Positions 40,394 through 51,668 of a stretch of DNA of 64,000 nt are shown piece after piece (the first letter of the stretch is position 1; every line of letters begins with the position of its first letter). The notes below the pieces were generated by a model that searched no databases, was not told where the DNA came from, and saw nothing but the letters and a program-made list of their open reading frames with translations. This DNA comes from Neurospora tetraspora (taxonomy: Eukaryota > Ascomycota > Sordariomycetes > Sordariales > Sordariaceae): assembly GCF_033439725.1 (NCBI RefSeq), contig NW_026944384.1, positions 3,100,001-3,164,000 on the forward strand. The letters run 5' to 3'. The position numbers and the translations under genes were made by a program.

Positions 40394-41947
40394 ATGCGTC
40401 TCACTAAACAGCACGACCAGCTTGCCCCTAAGCCCGGCTATGTATACCGCTTTGACTCCACCATCCCCCTTCAACGATATTACTTCGTCAGCAAGCTAGG
40501 TCACGGAGTCCAAAGTCATGCTCAGCTCGTCCAGGACAGAGAGACAGGCCTAAAGGTGGTTCAAAAAGTGGACAGGAAACTATGTCCCTCCACTCTCGAC
40601 CACCACGAGCCAGCCGAGATCAGCGTCCTACGCCGTCTCATCAGTTCCCACAACCGTCTCGCCAACTTCCAGCCAAGATGGATCACCCTTCTTACTTATG
40701 AGCAAGTCGTTGCTTACCAGGAAACCGAAAAATCAGGTACTCATTTGAGCTATCAAGTGAGTTACTGGAAGTTCTGCAACGGTGGAACCCTCTATGGCTT
40801 GGTAAACCCTTACATCATGGAACAAAGACCGTGGCTAGCACGCAGTCAAAACGGTACGGCCCCTCAAGCTCCATTGCCTTATAAACTTCCCATTTCCCTA
40901 GTTGCGCGCGCTATCCGTCACATATGTGAGACGTTGGAGGTCATGTACCAAGGAGGCAACGAAGCCGTCTACCACTGCGACCTGCACGCCAGCAACATCT
41001 TCCTTCACTGGACCAAGGAAGACCCTCTCCCGGAGTTTTACATTGGGGACTTTGGTATGGCTCGAACCGCAAGCCAGGACTCCAAGAAATTCGTCCCTAG
41101 AAATGGGATACCGTTCGATAGTAACCAGGCAAAGGAAACCAAGCCGCCAGGAACTGCTGCCACAGAGGGGTCTCGTCGTCGTCGTCGATGGGATTTCGTC
41201 ATGAATCACGAGTGCAACCTGACCACGTTCTTTAGTTGCATGTGGAGGATCGCAGCCACCAGAACGGCAGCGGACACCTGCATTGGCACATGCAGTGTTC
41301 GATTACCGGTTCCGCGACCTCAAGCGCCGCAACGGAGAGGTTTGGTGAAGCAGATCGCTCAGCAGAAGAACCAACCGACGCCGCAGAGGCATCATAGACA
41401 CAACAAAGCGAACGCCGCCCCCAACCCCAGCCCCAAAATATGCAATGGAGGACCTTCTCAGTCCTGCTGGACATTTGGGCCAAATCCCGAACGTGGTGGC
41501 ATCGCAGGTACATGTAGTGCAAAAGCCAGCCACGCCCGACTCCTCCTGCTCGAGCTTGTTGAAGAGCTCGAAACCCTGAACGAGTTTGATCAACTAGATG
41601 CTGTACTCCATCCGCACCTGCGTCCACCCTCCCTAGCTCGTATCATCCAAATCGCAGGGCATTTGGAGGAGGAGGCTTTGCAATGGGAGCAACATACACG
41701 CGCGTTCAAAGAGTTTGTGAAGGAGAAGAAAGAGAAGGCGCTGTTCCAGGAGTTTGAAACTGCCCCGTTTGTGTTTAGGCGCGATGGGCCGGAGGCGAAG
41801 GAGATACTTAGGAAAGCGTTGAAGCTGCCAAAGAGAAATCCTTATGGGGTTTACCGTGGGAAGTTGGATGAGCCGGAGAGTCTTGAGGAGGTTTGGGGGA
41901 GGGAAAATGTGGCTGGGCCGTGGAGGGTTGTGGAGGTTAGGGGGTAG
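40394..41947 (+). CDS. Fungal-type protein kinase, 517 aa
   Basis: Single exon; the frame is open from a Met at 40322, but Met at 40394 (MRLTKQHDQLAPKPGYVYRF) is a likelier start. Kinase features: a loop LGHGVQSHAQLV in place of the Gly-rich loop, VVQKV with the probable ATP lysine, EISVLRRLI (helix C Glu), HCDLHASNIF with His194 and catalytic Asp196, and GDFG with Asp219. So the catalytic residues are present. The activation segment is unusual: no APE, and a Pro/Gln/His/Asn-rich insertion (QQKNQPTPQRHHRHNKANA) interrupts the C-lobe. The C-terminus is an acidic-basic helix (KEFVKEKKEKALFQEFE) then WRVVEVRG. This divergent kinase type is expanded in filamentous ascomycetes; substrate and role are unknown. 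Confidence 0.8.
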   Translation: MRLTKQHDQLAPKPGYVYRFDSTIPLQRYYFVSKLGHGVQSHAQLVQDRETGLKVVQKVDRKLCPSTLDHHEPAEISVLRRLISSHNRLANFQPRWITLLTYEQVVAYQETEKSGTHLSYQVSYWKFCNGGTLYGLVNPYIMEQRPWLARSQNGTAPQAPLPYKLPISLVARAIRHICETLEVMYQGGNEAVYHCDLHASNIFLHWTKEDPLPEFYIGDFGMARTASQDSKKFVPRNGIPFDSNQAKETKPPGTAATEGSRRRRRWDFVMNHECNLTTFFSCMWRIAATRTAADTCIGTCSVRLPVPRPQAPQRRGLVKQIAQQKNQPTPQRHHRHNKANAAPNPSPKICNGGPSQSCWTFGPNPERGGIAGTCSAKASHARLLLLELVEELETLNEFDQLDAVLHPHLRPPSLARIIQIAGHLEEEALQWEQHTRAFKEFVKEKKEKALFQEFETAPFVFRRDGPEAKEILRKALKLPKRNPYGVYRGKLDEPESLEEVWGRENVAGPWRVVEVRG

Positions 41948-42453
41948 GAGGTGGAGGAGAAGGTGTGAGTGGCCGGCAAGGGGGGGAAAGATGTCGTGAT
42001 CACGGCTGTTGAAAGAATCTGGTGTATTTATAGTTCTCTAATGCTTTGTCGAACTTAATATGTAAACGAGACGAACTTGAGATGATCTAATTAATACCTG
42101 GTGATAATCCGGGTTGGAGCTGTCCCCTAATGCTCAACAAAAACAGTCCACGACCTGTCGGTATGATGTCGTTCCAACTCAAATTCTGCCAATTGTCCTC
42201 GATAAAAAGTCTAAGGAGATGTCGTCGTTCTACCGATATTGTATCTGACATGCCCCCGGACGCATGGACTCAGAAAGATAAGAACCTGGAGGTGACGGCC
42301 TTCTCACTCTTGGGTGCCTACCATTCCACGTAGACCGAAGGTGTCCGTAACCCCTCAATAATGGTAAACCTGGTGTAATCGTGCCGGCCGTTCGTCTCCG
42401 CGTACGCTTTATGGTGACTTTGATCGCGGTACTTGTTCTTCCTCTCCAGACAC
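41948..42453. other. Convergent intergenic region, kinase / NTM1
   Basis: The 3' ends of both genes fall here. Nothing else is supported. Confidence 0.5.
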
Positions 42454-43328
42454 TCAAGGCTTCAGAGCGTACATGCGCACCGGAAGAAGCTTCATAGTCC
42501 TCGTCTGGGGGAAGCCCTTTTGGAACTCGGCCTTGACAACCTTCAACCCAGCCTTTTGGAAGACTTTCTGGAATGTCGCCTCGCCTCTGTTGTCATTGTT
42601 CACATTGCGTTAGTCGTCAGCCACCCAAAAACAAGAACGCGTTCCATCACCCCGGGCCCAGGCCCGGGCAAAAAGACTTACCTCGTAACACTACTATCCT
42701 CCTGATCAAACTCATCATTCCCCAACACCGTCGTGTTCTCCTTGATCACAATCAACCCATCCTCGCTCAACGCGCTCTTGCACCTCTGCAAATACGCCAC
42801 CAACTGCTCATCCGTCAAATGTCCCACGCACCACTGCGTCCACACCAAATCATACTTATTCTCTCCTTCCCCCACCTCAGGCACCCACTCCTCCAACCCC
42901 ATCACATACACCCTCCCCACACCCTTTTTCCCCTGCAACTTGGCCGTAAACTTGGCAATCGGCTCAACCACATCCACTTTCCCTCCCTTCTCCTCATCAA
43001 GTAGTTCAGTCAACAACCCCTCCGTGATCCTGCCCACGCCCGCCCCGCCCTCTAAGATGCGCTTGCACCTGCGCAGGCCTGACTTGGAACCGATGCCGAA
43101 CTTGGCGAGGAAATTGCGAGAGCCCTGCAGGTCGATCTTGGAGGTGTTGGCGAAGCCGGCGAAGCTCGGGATCCCGCCCAGCATGCCGTTCTCGTCGGCG
43201 CTGACGGATTCCCAGTAGGCGAGGCCGTGTTCTTTAGAGATGGAGGCGTCGGCGGGGGTTCTGGCGCCGGGGGTGGAGGAGGAGGAGGGGGAGAGCTGGG
43301 TGAAGTCGTTGTCGTTTGCGTCCGACAT
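42454..43328 (-). CDS. tae1: Protein N-terminal (X-Pro-Lys) methyltransferase NTM1/Tae1, 259 aa
   Basis: Two exons: 43328-42682 and 42586-42454. The 95-bp intron contains a GC-rich palindromic stretch (GGGCCCAGGCCCGGGC on the plus strand). The S-adenosylmethionine motif I is EGGAGVGR at residues 93-100, followed by VDVVEPIAKF (motif with the ribose-binding acidic residue), YDLVWTQWCVGHLTD, and LIVIKENTT, all family hallmarks of AdoMet_MTase NTM1 (yeast Tae1, human NTMT1). The spliced end reads RGEATFQKVFQKAGLKVVK and RMYALKP, which fits the usual end. The enzyme methylates the alpha-amino group of ribosomal proteins such as Rps25 and Rpl12 after Met removal. The length is near that of yeast Tae1. 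Confidence 0.94.
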
Positions 43329-44365
43329 TGTGGATGGATCTCTTTTTTTTTCTTTGTATGATTGAAGGGTGCCTGCTTGTCTTTGGGTGTTTGGGTTTGG
43401 GGTTTGTGAGTCTGGTTTTGCTTTTTTTTGGATTGGTTGCTTGAGACACTTTGTGTGATTTTCTCTTGATGGCAGTTGTTGTTTGGAAAGGATTGAGATA
43501 AAGCCGTAAGTGGTTGGAAATGGTTCGTTCGTGTGTTAAATAGCGAGGTTTGAGATTTGAGGTTGTTGGTTGTCGGTTGTTGGTTGTTGGTTGTGATGAG
43601 TTTCAGGCTGTGATTAATTCTGCATGGGTGAATTTTGTGCAATCGGCGTCACGTGGGACCCTCGGAACGTACCTTCTGTTGGGTTGTTTAACAGTGATTA
43701 ACCGTCACAACTTCCCCAGATTCCTTTCTTCTATTGATATTGCTGCATCACAATCCCTTGTGATTGCCAAAAACGTTCAATGGCTGCCGGTGAAGAACAA
43801 CAGAAAGATCGAACCTGCAGCTTCACGTTGAACGATTCTCAACCCTAACCCTCACTCGTCCCGTGTAAGTCAAGGGTCTGTGATGTACTTGGGGGAGCGT
43901 GTGATCCAGGGATCATGATTGAGGTCTTTTTTTTTTTTTTTTTCGCTTAGTTATTGGGAAGAAACGGGTATATGGACGGAGAGAAAAGCGAGGGATATTA
44001 TAGTAACGGTCACGAACCGTGATATCTGTTGTCTCGGTGTGGGGAAATAGGAAGCGTTGCGTTTGGGTTCGTTTTATGATTCCTAAACTCGCAGTCGCAA
44101 AAACGTAACATGGGCGAAATAGATCGAAGTGAGGGGAAAAGTCTATACCCATTCGCGCAATTCCATTTCAGTACGTGTCCCCCAGTTAACAAGATAGAGG
44201 TATTGTCAGAATGCTCTCTGTTATAACTTAAACTAAGAGTCTAGCTATGCAAGTGGTGCAACAGTCTATATAACCTTTTCCGATCCAGCCAGACAACCCA
44301 AAAACCTAAACGCCATGCAATGCTGTATAGGTACCTCGTCGACACCAAAACGCTTGTTCCTTTTT
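43329..44365. other. Intergenic region, 1.0 kb
   Basis: Promoter/leader of the NTM1 gene (minus) and 3' end of sen2. It contains repeated GTTGGTTGTTG stretches near 43561-43594 and a T run at 43927-43943. No gene is supported. Confidence 0.5.
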
Positions 44366-46249
44366 CTACCTGTTGCGGTTGACGGAGAACCGCCTGACCA
44401 TAACCTCACGGATCATGAACTTCTTAAGCGCAGCCGCAATGCCACCCTTCTTCATCTCCTCATCAAACACTGGAGGGGGCGGCACGTCGACATAGACGAG
44501 AACCAAGCTCTTGAGCACATGGGCCAACACACGGTTGACACCCATCAGCCAAGACCAGGTTTTCTTTGACTCCTCGTGTTCGTACTCGCTCCAGCGAGGG
44601 TCGGAGAATGACGGCACCACCATGATACCGAACTCGGAGTGGTCGAAGACCGGGCCACGTTGGTAGATAATCCAGTCGACGCCAAACTTGATACCGTGAC
44701 GGGGGACCCAGCCAAGAGAACGGAAGTGGTGGTAGACGGCGTATTGGACGAGGAAGGGATCCTCAGGGCTAAGGTTATCGACGGACCGAGGAGGGAAGTA
44801 AGAGTTGGCACGAAGCTTGATGAGAAGCTGTTCGTTCGAGATGGGAGCCTTGGTGACTGGATCGACAACGCGGAGAGCACCAAGGCCAAAGGCCAAGAAG
44901 AAAGCCTCTTCGGGGGCCAGCTGGAAGTGCTCCTTGTCAACCAACTCCTCAGAGAAAACGGTAGGCTCGACATTGGAAATGATAGGCTTTTCGACGGCAG
45001 GGACAGCAGAGGAGATGGCTTCAACGTCAGATGACCCATTGTGGTTCTTGACTTCAGAGGCTGCATCGGTGTGCTGGAAGGTGGTAGACTCGACGGTGGG
45101 AGAGAAGCGAACGCTCTTCCTCCTCTCAGGAGTAGCGGGGGTGTCTTCCTGAGCTGGCTGGCTGTCTGGCTGTCCGTCCGTAGAAAGAGGAGAGGAAACA
45201 GAAGAGGTGGTATCGGTGACTTTTGTTGCGCTGGTCTCGGGTTCGTCGTTGGTCAGGGCACTTGCCTCCGACTGAGAAGACTCGTCTTCATCAATACCAA
45301 TGTCCTCGCTCAAGACGGATACGACTGATAGTGCGACAAGATCGGCCAGAGAATTGGGGAGAGCCAACAACTCGATGGGACCAACAGGCGGCTTGAATTC
45401 CTTGCGCACATTCTCTTCAGTGGTTGCTGGTTCAGGTTGCGATAGCACCGGCTCCTCGCATCGGACAAGAGCATATGAGTTGGGCAAAGCCAGAAGCTCC
45501 AAGGGGCCAACGGGCGGTTTCGGCTCGACAATATGTCCATGTGCTACTGTCTTGGGAACAAACTCGTCCGTAGGTGCAGCCTGGGATGTTGCAGCGGTTG
45601 AAGTGGCAGAAAGGACAGGATCAGGAAGAGATGCAGGTAGAACTTGAGGCTCGGGCTCGGACTCGGCAGCAAGAGACTCTGGGACAGCAGCATTTACAGT
45701 TTCACTGTTAAGCTTGGCTTCCTCGAGCTTTTGCTTCTCGATGGCCTCCAGCTCTGCCTTTGCCCTTTCCCACTTGACCTGCTTGCGTTCTTCACGGCGT
45801 GACACGGTGCGTTCTTCGCTGACCGTTGTCCCGTCAAGACCGCGGCGGCTAAGCTCTCTCTTAAACCAGTTGGGTTCACTACGACTCAAGCTTCCTTTTC
45901 CATAGAAGCCCTGTTCCCACAGGGCGCGGATGGACTTGGGGTCCTTAACATGTACGGAGCGAGTATCGGGATCCCAGATTCCCTCATGTATCACTGATGG
46001 TTCGGCGGGGGGAGGCAACAACACTTGTCTCAACCACGCGACGGCAAGGTGAAAGAGGGAAAGGGGATTGCTGGGGTAGAAGCTAGGCAGCGGAAAGGTA
46101 CGAATTGGCGCAGGGAGTTTGTAGATCTGGTGGTACGGAACTCTTTGGGGTCGAGGCGGCGCAGATGATGCCGCGGGGTTGTCCTCCCCAGGTTTACTCG
46201 GCGATTCGCTAGGTTGCGACATTGTAGTAGTGTTCATGTTTTCAGCCAT
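44366..46249 (-). CDS. sen2: tRNA-splicing endonuclease subunit Sen2, 627 aa
   Basis: Single exon. Sen2 is the catalytic subunit that cleaves pre-tRNA at the 5' splice site in the Sen2-15-34-54 complex. The N-terminal part has the Sen2-type start ([20 protein letters not shown]) and [20 protein letters not shown]. The C-terminal nuclease fold carries [20 protein letters not shown] and the catalytic triad Tyr529, His537 ([13 protein letters not shown]) and Lys580 (HVLKSLVLV). The Tyr-His spacing of 8 matches yeast Sen2 (Y289, H297). A disordered central insert of about 250 residues makes it longer than the yeast protein (377 aa), and contains a duplicated block ([15 protein letters not shown] / [15 protein letters not shown]). 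The insert is Glu/Lys/Ser-rich. The start at 46249 opens [12 protein letters not shown]. Confidence 0.94.
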   Translation of the reverse strand: MAENMNTTTMSQPSESPSKPGEDNPAASSAPPRPQRVPYHQIYKLPAPIRTFPLPSFYPSNPLSLFHLAVAWLRQVLLPPPAEPSVIHEGIWDPDTRSVHVKDPKSIRALWEQGFYGKGSLSRSEPNWFKRELSRRGLDGTTVSEERTVSRREERKQVKWERAKAELEAIEKQKLEEAKLNSETVNAAVPESLAAESEPEPQVLPASLPDPVLSATSTAATSQAAPTDEFVPKTVAHGHIVEPKPPVGPLELLALPNSYALVRCEEPVLSQPEPATTEENVRKEFKPPVGPIELLALPNSLADLVALSVVSVLSEDIGIDEDESSQSEASALTNDEPETSATKVTDTTSSVSSPLSTDGQPDSQPAQEDTPATPERRKSVRFSPTVESTTFQHTDAASEVKNHNGSSDVEAISSAVPAVEKPIISNVEPTVFSEELVDKEHFQLAPEEAFFLAFGLGALRVVDPVTKAPISNEQLLIKLRANSYFPPRSVDNLSPEDPFLVQYAVYHHFRSLGWVPRHGIKFGVDWIIYQRGPVFDHSEFGIMVVPSFSDPRWSEYEHEESKKTWSWLMGVNRVLAHVLKSLVLVYVDVPPPPVFDEEMKKGGIAAALKKFMIREVMVRRFSVNRNR

Positions 46250-47486
46250 TGTGTCTGTTCATATCGGCCTGATGAGGAAGGATGTCAGCAATGTCATATA
46301 TATATATATATCGCATCCAAAGAGGTCCCCAGTGTAATGTTGCTCAGATACCGTTGTAGTCTAATACAGAGGCTAACACGGAGCGATCCACTGAAGGATA
46401 TATTGCTCTAAGCACAAAAGGAGTCATCACCGCAACTTGGGGGTGTCCAAGGGCAAAGCCGATGGGACACTGGTAACACTCTCTGGACATGCGCGCCAAA
46501 GGAATGATGGTGTGGTTAACTTACACTTTGGAATGATATTGCACCCAGGTTGTGGGCGAAGATGGAGATTTGAAGGCGCCTGGCCATTCAGCAGTGACAA
46601 TAACGGTCACGACTCGACAAGATCCAATTGGGCATTCAGATAACGAATGCTTGTTCCCGGAGTTCAGTTCATGATCCTGTCATGCTGTTTCTCCAATTGG
46701 GCTTGGGTGATGTCGTTGCGCTGCGAGTGTGAGAAAGTCGGGAAGAAGGAACAGAAAAAGATTTGGATCCCGAATTTTATCGATTCTTTGCGCCGCAGCA
46801 AATTCCGCCGAGCCCCACGCCCCAGGGCTTGATAAAGTGGGGCTGATTGGCATTCGAACTTGCGATAAGCTCCAAGCTTGGCTGACATAAGCTTCCCCTG
46901 AGCTTGCCGTACCTGACCGGGGCAGGCATATCACGGACCACAGGACCTTCCTCTCGAATCATGATGCCTGCCCGTCACGAAGCCGTTGTCCCGTTGGCGT
47001 GGAACAGCCGCCGTTGCCTGGCTTCCGCCATAATCGTTTCCGTGAATTCCTATCGCGCGCAAACATGTCGTTCAATTTCAGTTCAATATCCGATGATTCC
47101 GTGCATCAAGAAAGATCATCCCGCGAGGCCTTAACTCCTTTTTTCACGGTGACGATCACTCATAGACTGGCGGGACAGCGCATGCGATCAATATCTCCAC
47201 TCTGGTTGCAGGTCCTTAAGGAAAATCCCGATAATAAATACCTAGCTTCCTATCCAGCTTTTGTTTACTGTACCCTGTGCTACCAAGCTGACCTAAGCTC
47301 TAACCTCCTCTCTAACCACCCGATATCCCAAAAGGATTTCTCTCCTTTCACACTTCCCTGCATCACGTTCCTAAAACTGCCTGCTTATTCTTGCGCCGCC
47401 GCGCAACGTCGCTCCTTTTTTCCCCTTCGGATCACCATCCTTTCCTACCTTCGAATAGGTTCACTTATACAGAGGGCTATGTTCCA
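46250..47486. other. Divergent region, sen2 / ceramide glucosyltransferase
   Basis: Promoters of both genes. A TA microsatellite lies at about 46298-46311. The last 300 bp are C/T-rich, as in Neurospora-type leaders. Minus-strand small frames at 46660-46960 show no family. Confidence 0.5.
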
Positions 47487-47496
47487 ATGTCTATAA
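47479..47496 (+). promoter_or_regulatory. Five-codon upstream ORF overlapping the gcs start
   Basis: ATG at 47479 begins a frame of five codons (Met-Phe-Gln-Cys-Leu) ending in TAA at 47494-47496. The main start codon at 47487 lies inside it, in another frame. Ribosomes must therefore scan past or reinitiate; this could dampen translation of the glucosyltransferase. Confidence 0.6.
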
Positions 47497-49228
47497 ACAT
47501 TATCCAAGGCGCGGCCTTGGTTTGTCTTGGCTGGAGCTGTGTTGTCTTTCTCCTCCAACTTGTTGGCATCACCAAGCTGTAAGCAAAAATACAACACCAT
47601 ATGCGCGCGCAGCCATTGCAGCTGTCGCAAACCTCTACTCTGGTCACTAACCATGGATATGCACCTCCTACAGTTACCGCAACCACACCTCACCTCTTCC
47701 TCCACCCGCATCGCCTTCATTGCCCGAAAATGAGGTACCCCACGTTACCGTCATCCGCCCCGTCAAGGGCGTAGAAGTTGGCCTGTACAAATGCCTCGCC
47801 TCGACCTTCCGGCTCGCCTACCCCAAATCCAAGCTCTCGATCCGCCTCTGCGTCGATTCTGAGAGCGATCCCGCCTACCCCGTCCTCTGCCAGCTCGTGG
47901 CCGACTTCCCCTCCTTCGACGCGCAGGTTCTCGTCGAGGAAGAAGACCCGATCCTCCACGGTCGTGCCGGCCACGTCAACAACCTAGGCCCGAACCCCAA
48001 GATCCGCAACATCAGCCGCGCATACCGCGAAGCCAAGGGCGATATCATCTGGATTGTGGACTGCAATGTTTGGGTGGCCAAGAACGCGGCAGGGAGGATG
48101 GTCGACAAGCTCTTTGGCTTCCAGCCTACCAACGGCGGCGGCTGCGATAGAACAACCCCCTACAAATTCGTCCACCAGCTTCCTCTCGTGGTAGACCTAG
48201 ACAACAACACCCCCTCCGGCGCCAGCCCCGTCGGCAAGTCCTCCTCGACCGAAGGACAATCCCTCCTCCCTTCCACCGTCACACCCAACTCTACTACCCC
48301 AGAAAACCAAAGCCAAGGCCTCCTCGCCCACGGCGGCCGCCTCGAAGAAATGTTCATGTCCACCACCCACGCCAAATTCTACGGCGCCATCAACGCCGTC
48401 GGCCTGGCCCCCTGCATCGTCGGCAAGTCCAACATGTTCCGCAAATCACACCTCGACGCCTTCACCACCGTCTCCTCCAACCCTCTACTCCGCTCCTCCG
48501 ACTCGACCCGTGGCACCGGCATCGATTTCTTTTCGAGCTACATCTGCGAAGACCACCTAATCGGCGACTTAATCTGGCGCTCTTCTTCGCCCGGCTATAA
48601 AAACCACGGCCTAGTCTTCGGCGAGGTCGCCGTCCAGCCTATGGCGGGGATGTCCGTCGCCGCGTACATCGCCAGGCGCGTGCGCTGGCTGCGCGTGAGG
48701 AAGTGGACGGTTTTGGCTGCGACGCTGGTGGAACCGGGCGTGGAGAGTTTGGTGTGTTGTGCGTATTTTGCGTTCGCGGTAACTACGCTGCCGTGGTTCA
48801 ACGGAGTGTTTGGCGTGCCGCAGACGTGGAGCGCCATGGCTTGCTTGTGGTTGGGAAGTGTGACGATTTGGATGTCGATCGATCGGTGGTTGACTAGCAA
48901 GCTGTTCCGGCTGCAGAGTTTGGATGTGGATGAGGACACGCCCTTTTTTGCCAGGGGCACTGCGAGACAGGGAGGGACGGCACAGAGGCCGTTTAGGGAG
49001 TGGTTGGCTGCTTGGTTGGGGAGGGAGTTGCTGGCGCTGCCTATTTGGACCAGGGCCGTGTTGCTGGGTACGACGGTTAGGTGGAGGGGGAGGCAATTTA
49101 AGGTTAGGATGGATATGAGTGTGGTGGAGGTGGAGGATAGGAAGAGCCGGGCTGCTGATGTTGCCGGTGGGAGCAAGCCTAGACCGAGGGTGGCTGGGTC
49201 GCCGGATAGCAAAGATCGTGTGGATTGA
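47487..49228 (+). CDS. gcs: Ceramide glucosyltransferase (GT21), 548 aa
   Basis: Two exons, 47487-47578 and 47674-49228. Exon 1 supplies MSINIIQGAALVCLGWSCVV and the N-terminal membrane anchor; the splice joins TKL to YRNHTSP. The enzyme moves glucose from UDP-glucose to ceramide, forming fungal glucosylceramide in the Golgi/ER. The GT21 motifs are: VTVIRPVKG; D1 in LCVDSESDPA; D2 in IWIVDCNVWV; D3 in EDHLIGDLIW; and the R-x-x-R-W motif in YIARRVRWLRVRKW. Two C-terminal hydrophobic segments (about FAVTTLPWFNGVFG and MACLWLGSVTIWM) fit the family topology. An insertion of Ser/Thr/Pro-rich sequence (about residues 195-225) is typical of filamentous fungi. The cytosolic tail is Arg/Lys-rich. Confidence 0.94.
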
Positions 49229-49737
49229 ATGAGTGTGGGGGGTTGAGAGACCCATAAGGGAAAAGCGAATAATGAAATGAGACTTTATGCCATGATACCT
49301 ACATAGATAGAAACATAGACTACCCGTACTTGGACGCTTGACATCCCTTGTCGATGCGGTAATAACAACCTAATCATACCCTCTGTATATAAGGAATGAT
49401 CTCGAAAGTTGTCCAGTTTGTACGTGATGTTGAGTTTCTCGTTATCGTCCCGCGTAGAATCAAATGAATGGATCTTGCTTTCGACGCAGGGTAGCAGAAT
49501 AGCAGCATAGCATGATTATCACTCAAGTCTAACCACGAACTGCAACCAGGTGCTGATAGATAATCACAGAAGATATCACTGGCACATCGCTCTTGATGTA
49601 TTAGCTTACGACCAACTTCGCTTCGCAATATTATATTAACTGATTCTGTAAGCCTTGGACTATCGCTAGGTTGGTCGACAAACTATTCCGCTGTATTATG
49701 AATCCCAGATTCAAGAAGTGCACCGGCAAGGACCAAA
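49229..49737. other. Intergenic region, gcs 3' side
   Basis: No gene is supported. It has moderate AT content. Confidence 0.5.
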
Positions 49738-50208
49738 TTATATTCGGAAACCCAACAAACCCGGCAAATGAGACAGGCGTCTCCGCATAATGGCAAAAAG
49801 GGCATGCGCAAAGGGCCCCCATTCCGGCACCTCAACCACGACACTGTGCTTCAGGAATATCAGTAGAACTGATATCCACGTCAACGAGCAGAAGATCAAG
49901 AGCTGGAGGATACCCCATACAACTTCAAAGCGTCCCCATCCTTTCCAGCACGAGATCTCGACAAATCTGTCGAAGAGAGAGTCAAACTTCCCCATCCATT
50001 CCTGCCATTCTTCCTAGTAATCAGGTTGTCCTTGAGCCACTTCGTTTTCGTCAGGTAATATGAAACTTTCCTGCCCATCCTCGTAACTCTGTCGTTCTTC
50101 TTCTTCTTCACTTATGTACCCCGCTTCGTTTGTGTTTCCTCTGTTTAAGCATACTCTAGTTAAGATATAGCAGAACTTGGCAAGTCCCATCATCAACCAA
50201 CCCGGCAA
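49738..50208 (-). pseudogene. Possible small membrane-protein gene with one in-frame TAG
   Basis: On the minus strand a frame from Met at 50208 (MPGWLMMGLAKFCYILTR) runs through an acidic part (YISEEEEERQSYEDGQE) to a TAG, then continues in the same frame as EEWQEWMGKFDSLFDRFVE and a strongly hydrophobic segment (WGILQLLIFCSLTWISVLLI), ending at 49738. The hydrophobic part does not look like a shadow of another gene. The TAG could be the end of an intron (TTACTAG), though no good donor was found, or a C-to-T nonsense change (CAG to TAG). The first part lies only 6 bp after the sgt1 stop, so it may instead be the sgt1 3' end. Confidence 0.35.
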
Positions 50209-50214
50209 TGTCGA

Positions 50215-51668
50215 CTAACCGTTCCACGGCTTGGGCTCGACTCCCTCCGGGGGCACCGTCGGAACCACCTTATCCTTGACCTCTTCCCAGTTTGTGCTCA
50301 GCGTCGTGCCATTGCTCTCGAGGAAGCTCTTCATCATGGCACGCTGCTGTTCAGGCGTACTACCCTTGTAGAGAGTTTTGAAAAAGCCATTGATATCCTG
50401 GCCATCCTCCTTGTCGTCGTCGTCGACAGGAAGGCTGTCCCAGTTTTTGGGGCCAGATTTGCTGCTCGTGGGGTAGGCGGGCAACTTTGCGGGAGTAGAG
50501 GCCGAAGAAGTAGCTGGCTTGGCAGTTGAGGCAGCAGAAGATGATGCCGCTGTTGTAGCAGGCTCTTGGTCATCGGATTCCACGGTGCCAATCTTTTCGT
50601 CGCCCCAACGACCCCATTTGATACCAGGTGCGGCCTTCTGCAGGACGAGCTCAATCTTGCGTGGCGAAGCGGACCACTTGGAGGCCGAGGGATCGATCTC
50701 ACCGGCGAGAACAAAGGTCGAGGTGGCTTCTCTGTCACCGGGCTTGACGTAAGGTGCGGCTTCGCGAAGGATAGGGGAAATCCGAACCTGCGTACTCTGT
50801 TAGTAATGGCAGTTGCTGGTGATCTAAAGCAGTGTAGACTTACTTGGTGCTTGCCAAATTCGACCTTCAAATCTTCCTTCTTGACATCCTTGACAAACAG
50901 ACTGACGGTGACAGTCTGGTTGGTCTGGTAGAAATCAACACGCAGCTTCATCTTCTCGTCGGGAACTGATCCAGGGGCAGGAGCCTCCTTCTTGGGGGCC
51001 TTTTGCTCCTGCACCTCATCTTCACTCGTCGACTCGGCAGGCTCGGGGCTCTTAACCTTCTTCTGCTCGGGCTTAGGCGGAATCTTGGTGACATTGACCT
51101 TCCAGCCAGGGTGATCTTTGGGCAATTTCTTAAGCCTTCCGAGAGCCTGGCTTCTCCACGAAAATGCCATATTCCAGTCCGTGGCATAAGGTCCCTTCTC
51201 GGCAGCGGCGAGAGCATTGCCGGTCTTCGGTTTCGGTTGGTTGTCCTTGTCGGCAAGATACTCCTCGTATGTGACAGTATAATTTCCTTCGGAATCGACC
51301 CTCTTCTCCACGCCATCGTCCTCGCGAGCTGGTCGGCCTTCGGCAAGCAGCATGCTCCACTTAGCACAGCAGTCTGCATCGGCAAAGCGTTCAAGCTGGT
51401 AGTAGATGACAGCACGGCGGTACTGGGCTTGGATCATGTGGCTGCGTGATGTACCAGAGCCACGTTCGGCTGCGGCATGGTAAGCCAGCTCGGCATCGTG
51501 TAGAGCTGCTTCGAGGTTCTTGGCCTTTTGGTGTGCCTTGGAGCGAGCTAGGAGCCACACTGGCGAGTTGGAAGACTCGAGTGCCTTGTCGAGATTTGTA
51601 ATGGCCGTGGCATAATCACCCTTTGCGAGGGCATCGATGCCCTTCTGGGCGATCGTGGTTGCTGACAT
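50215..51668 (-). CDS. sgt1: Hsp90 cochaperone Sgt1, 465 aa
   Basis: Two exons: 51668-50844 and 50787-50215; the 56-bp intron joins EFGKHQ to VRISPILRE inside the CS domain. Sgt1 links Hsp90 to Skp1 (SCF ubiquitin ligases, kinetochore assembly) and to immune receptors in other fungi. Domains seen: three TPR-like helical pairs at residues 1-115 (KGIDALAKGDYATAITNLDK), a linker with PKPEQKKVKSPEP, the CS domain at about 235-335 (KLRVDFYQTNQTVTVSLFVK), and the SGS domain at about 400-465 (NWDSLPVDDDD, GFFKTLYKGSTPEQQRAMMK, GTTLSTNWEEV). The end PPEGVEPKPWNG is family-like. An alternative donor (GTTAGT) lies exactly across the stop codon, see findings. Confidence 0.95.
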
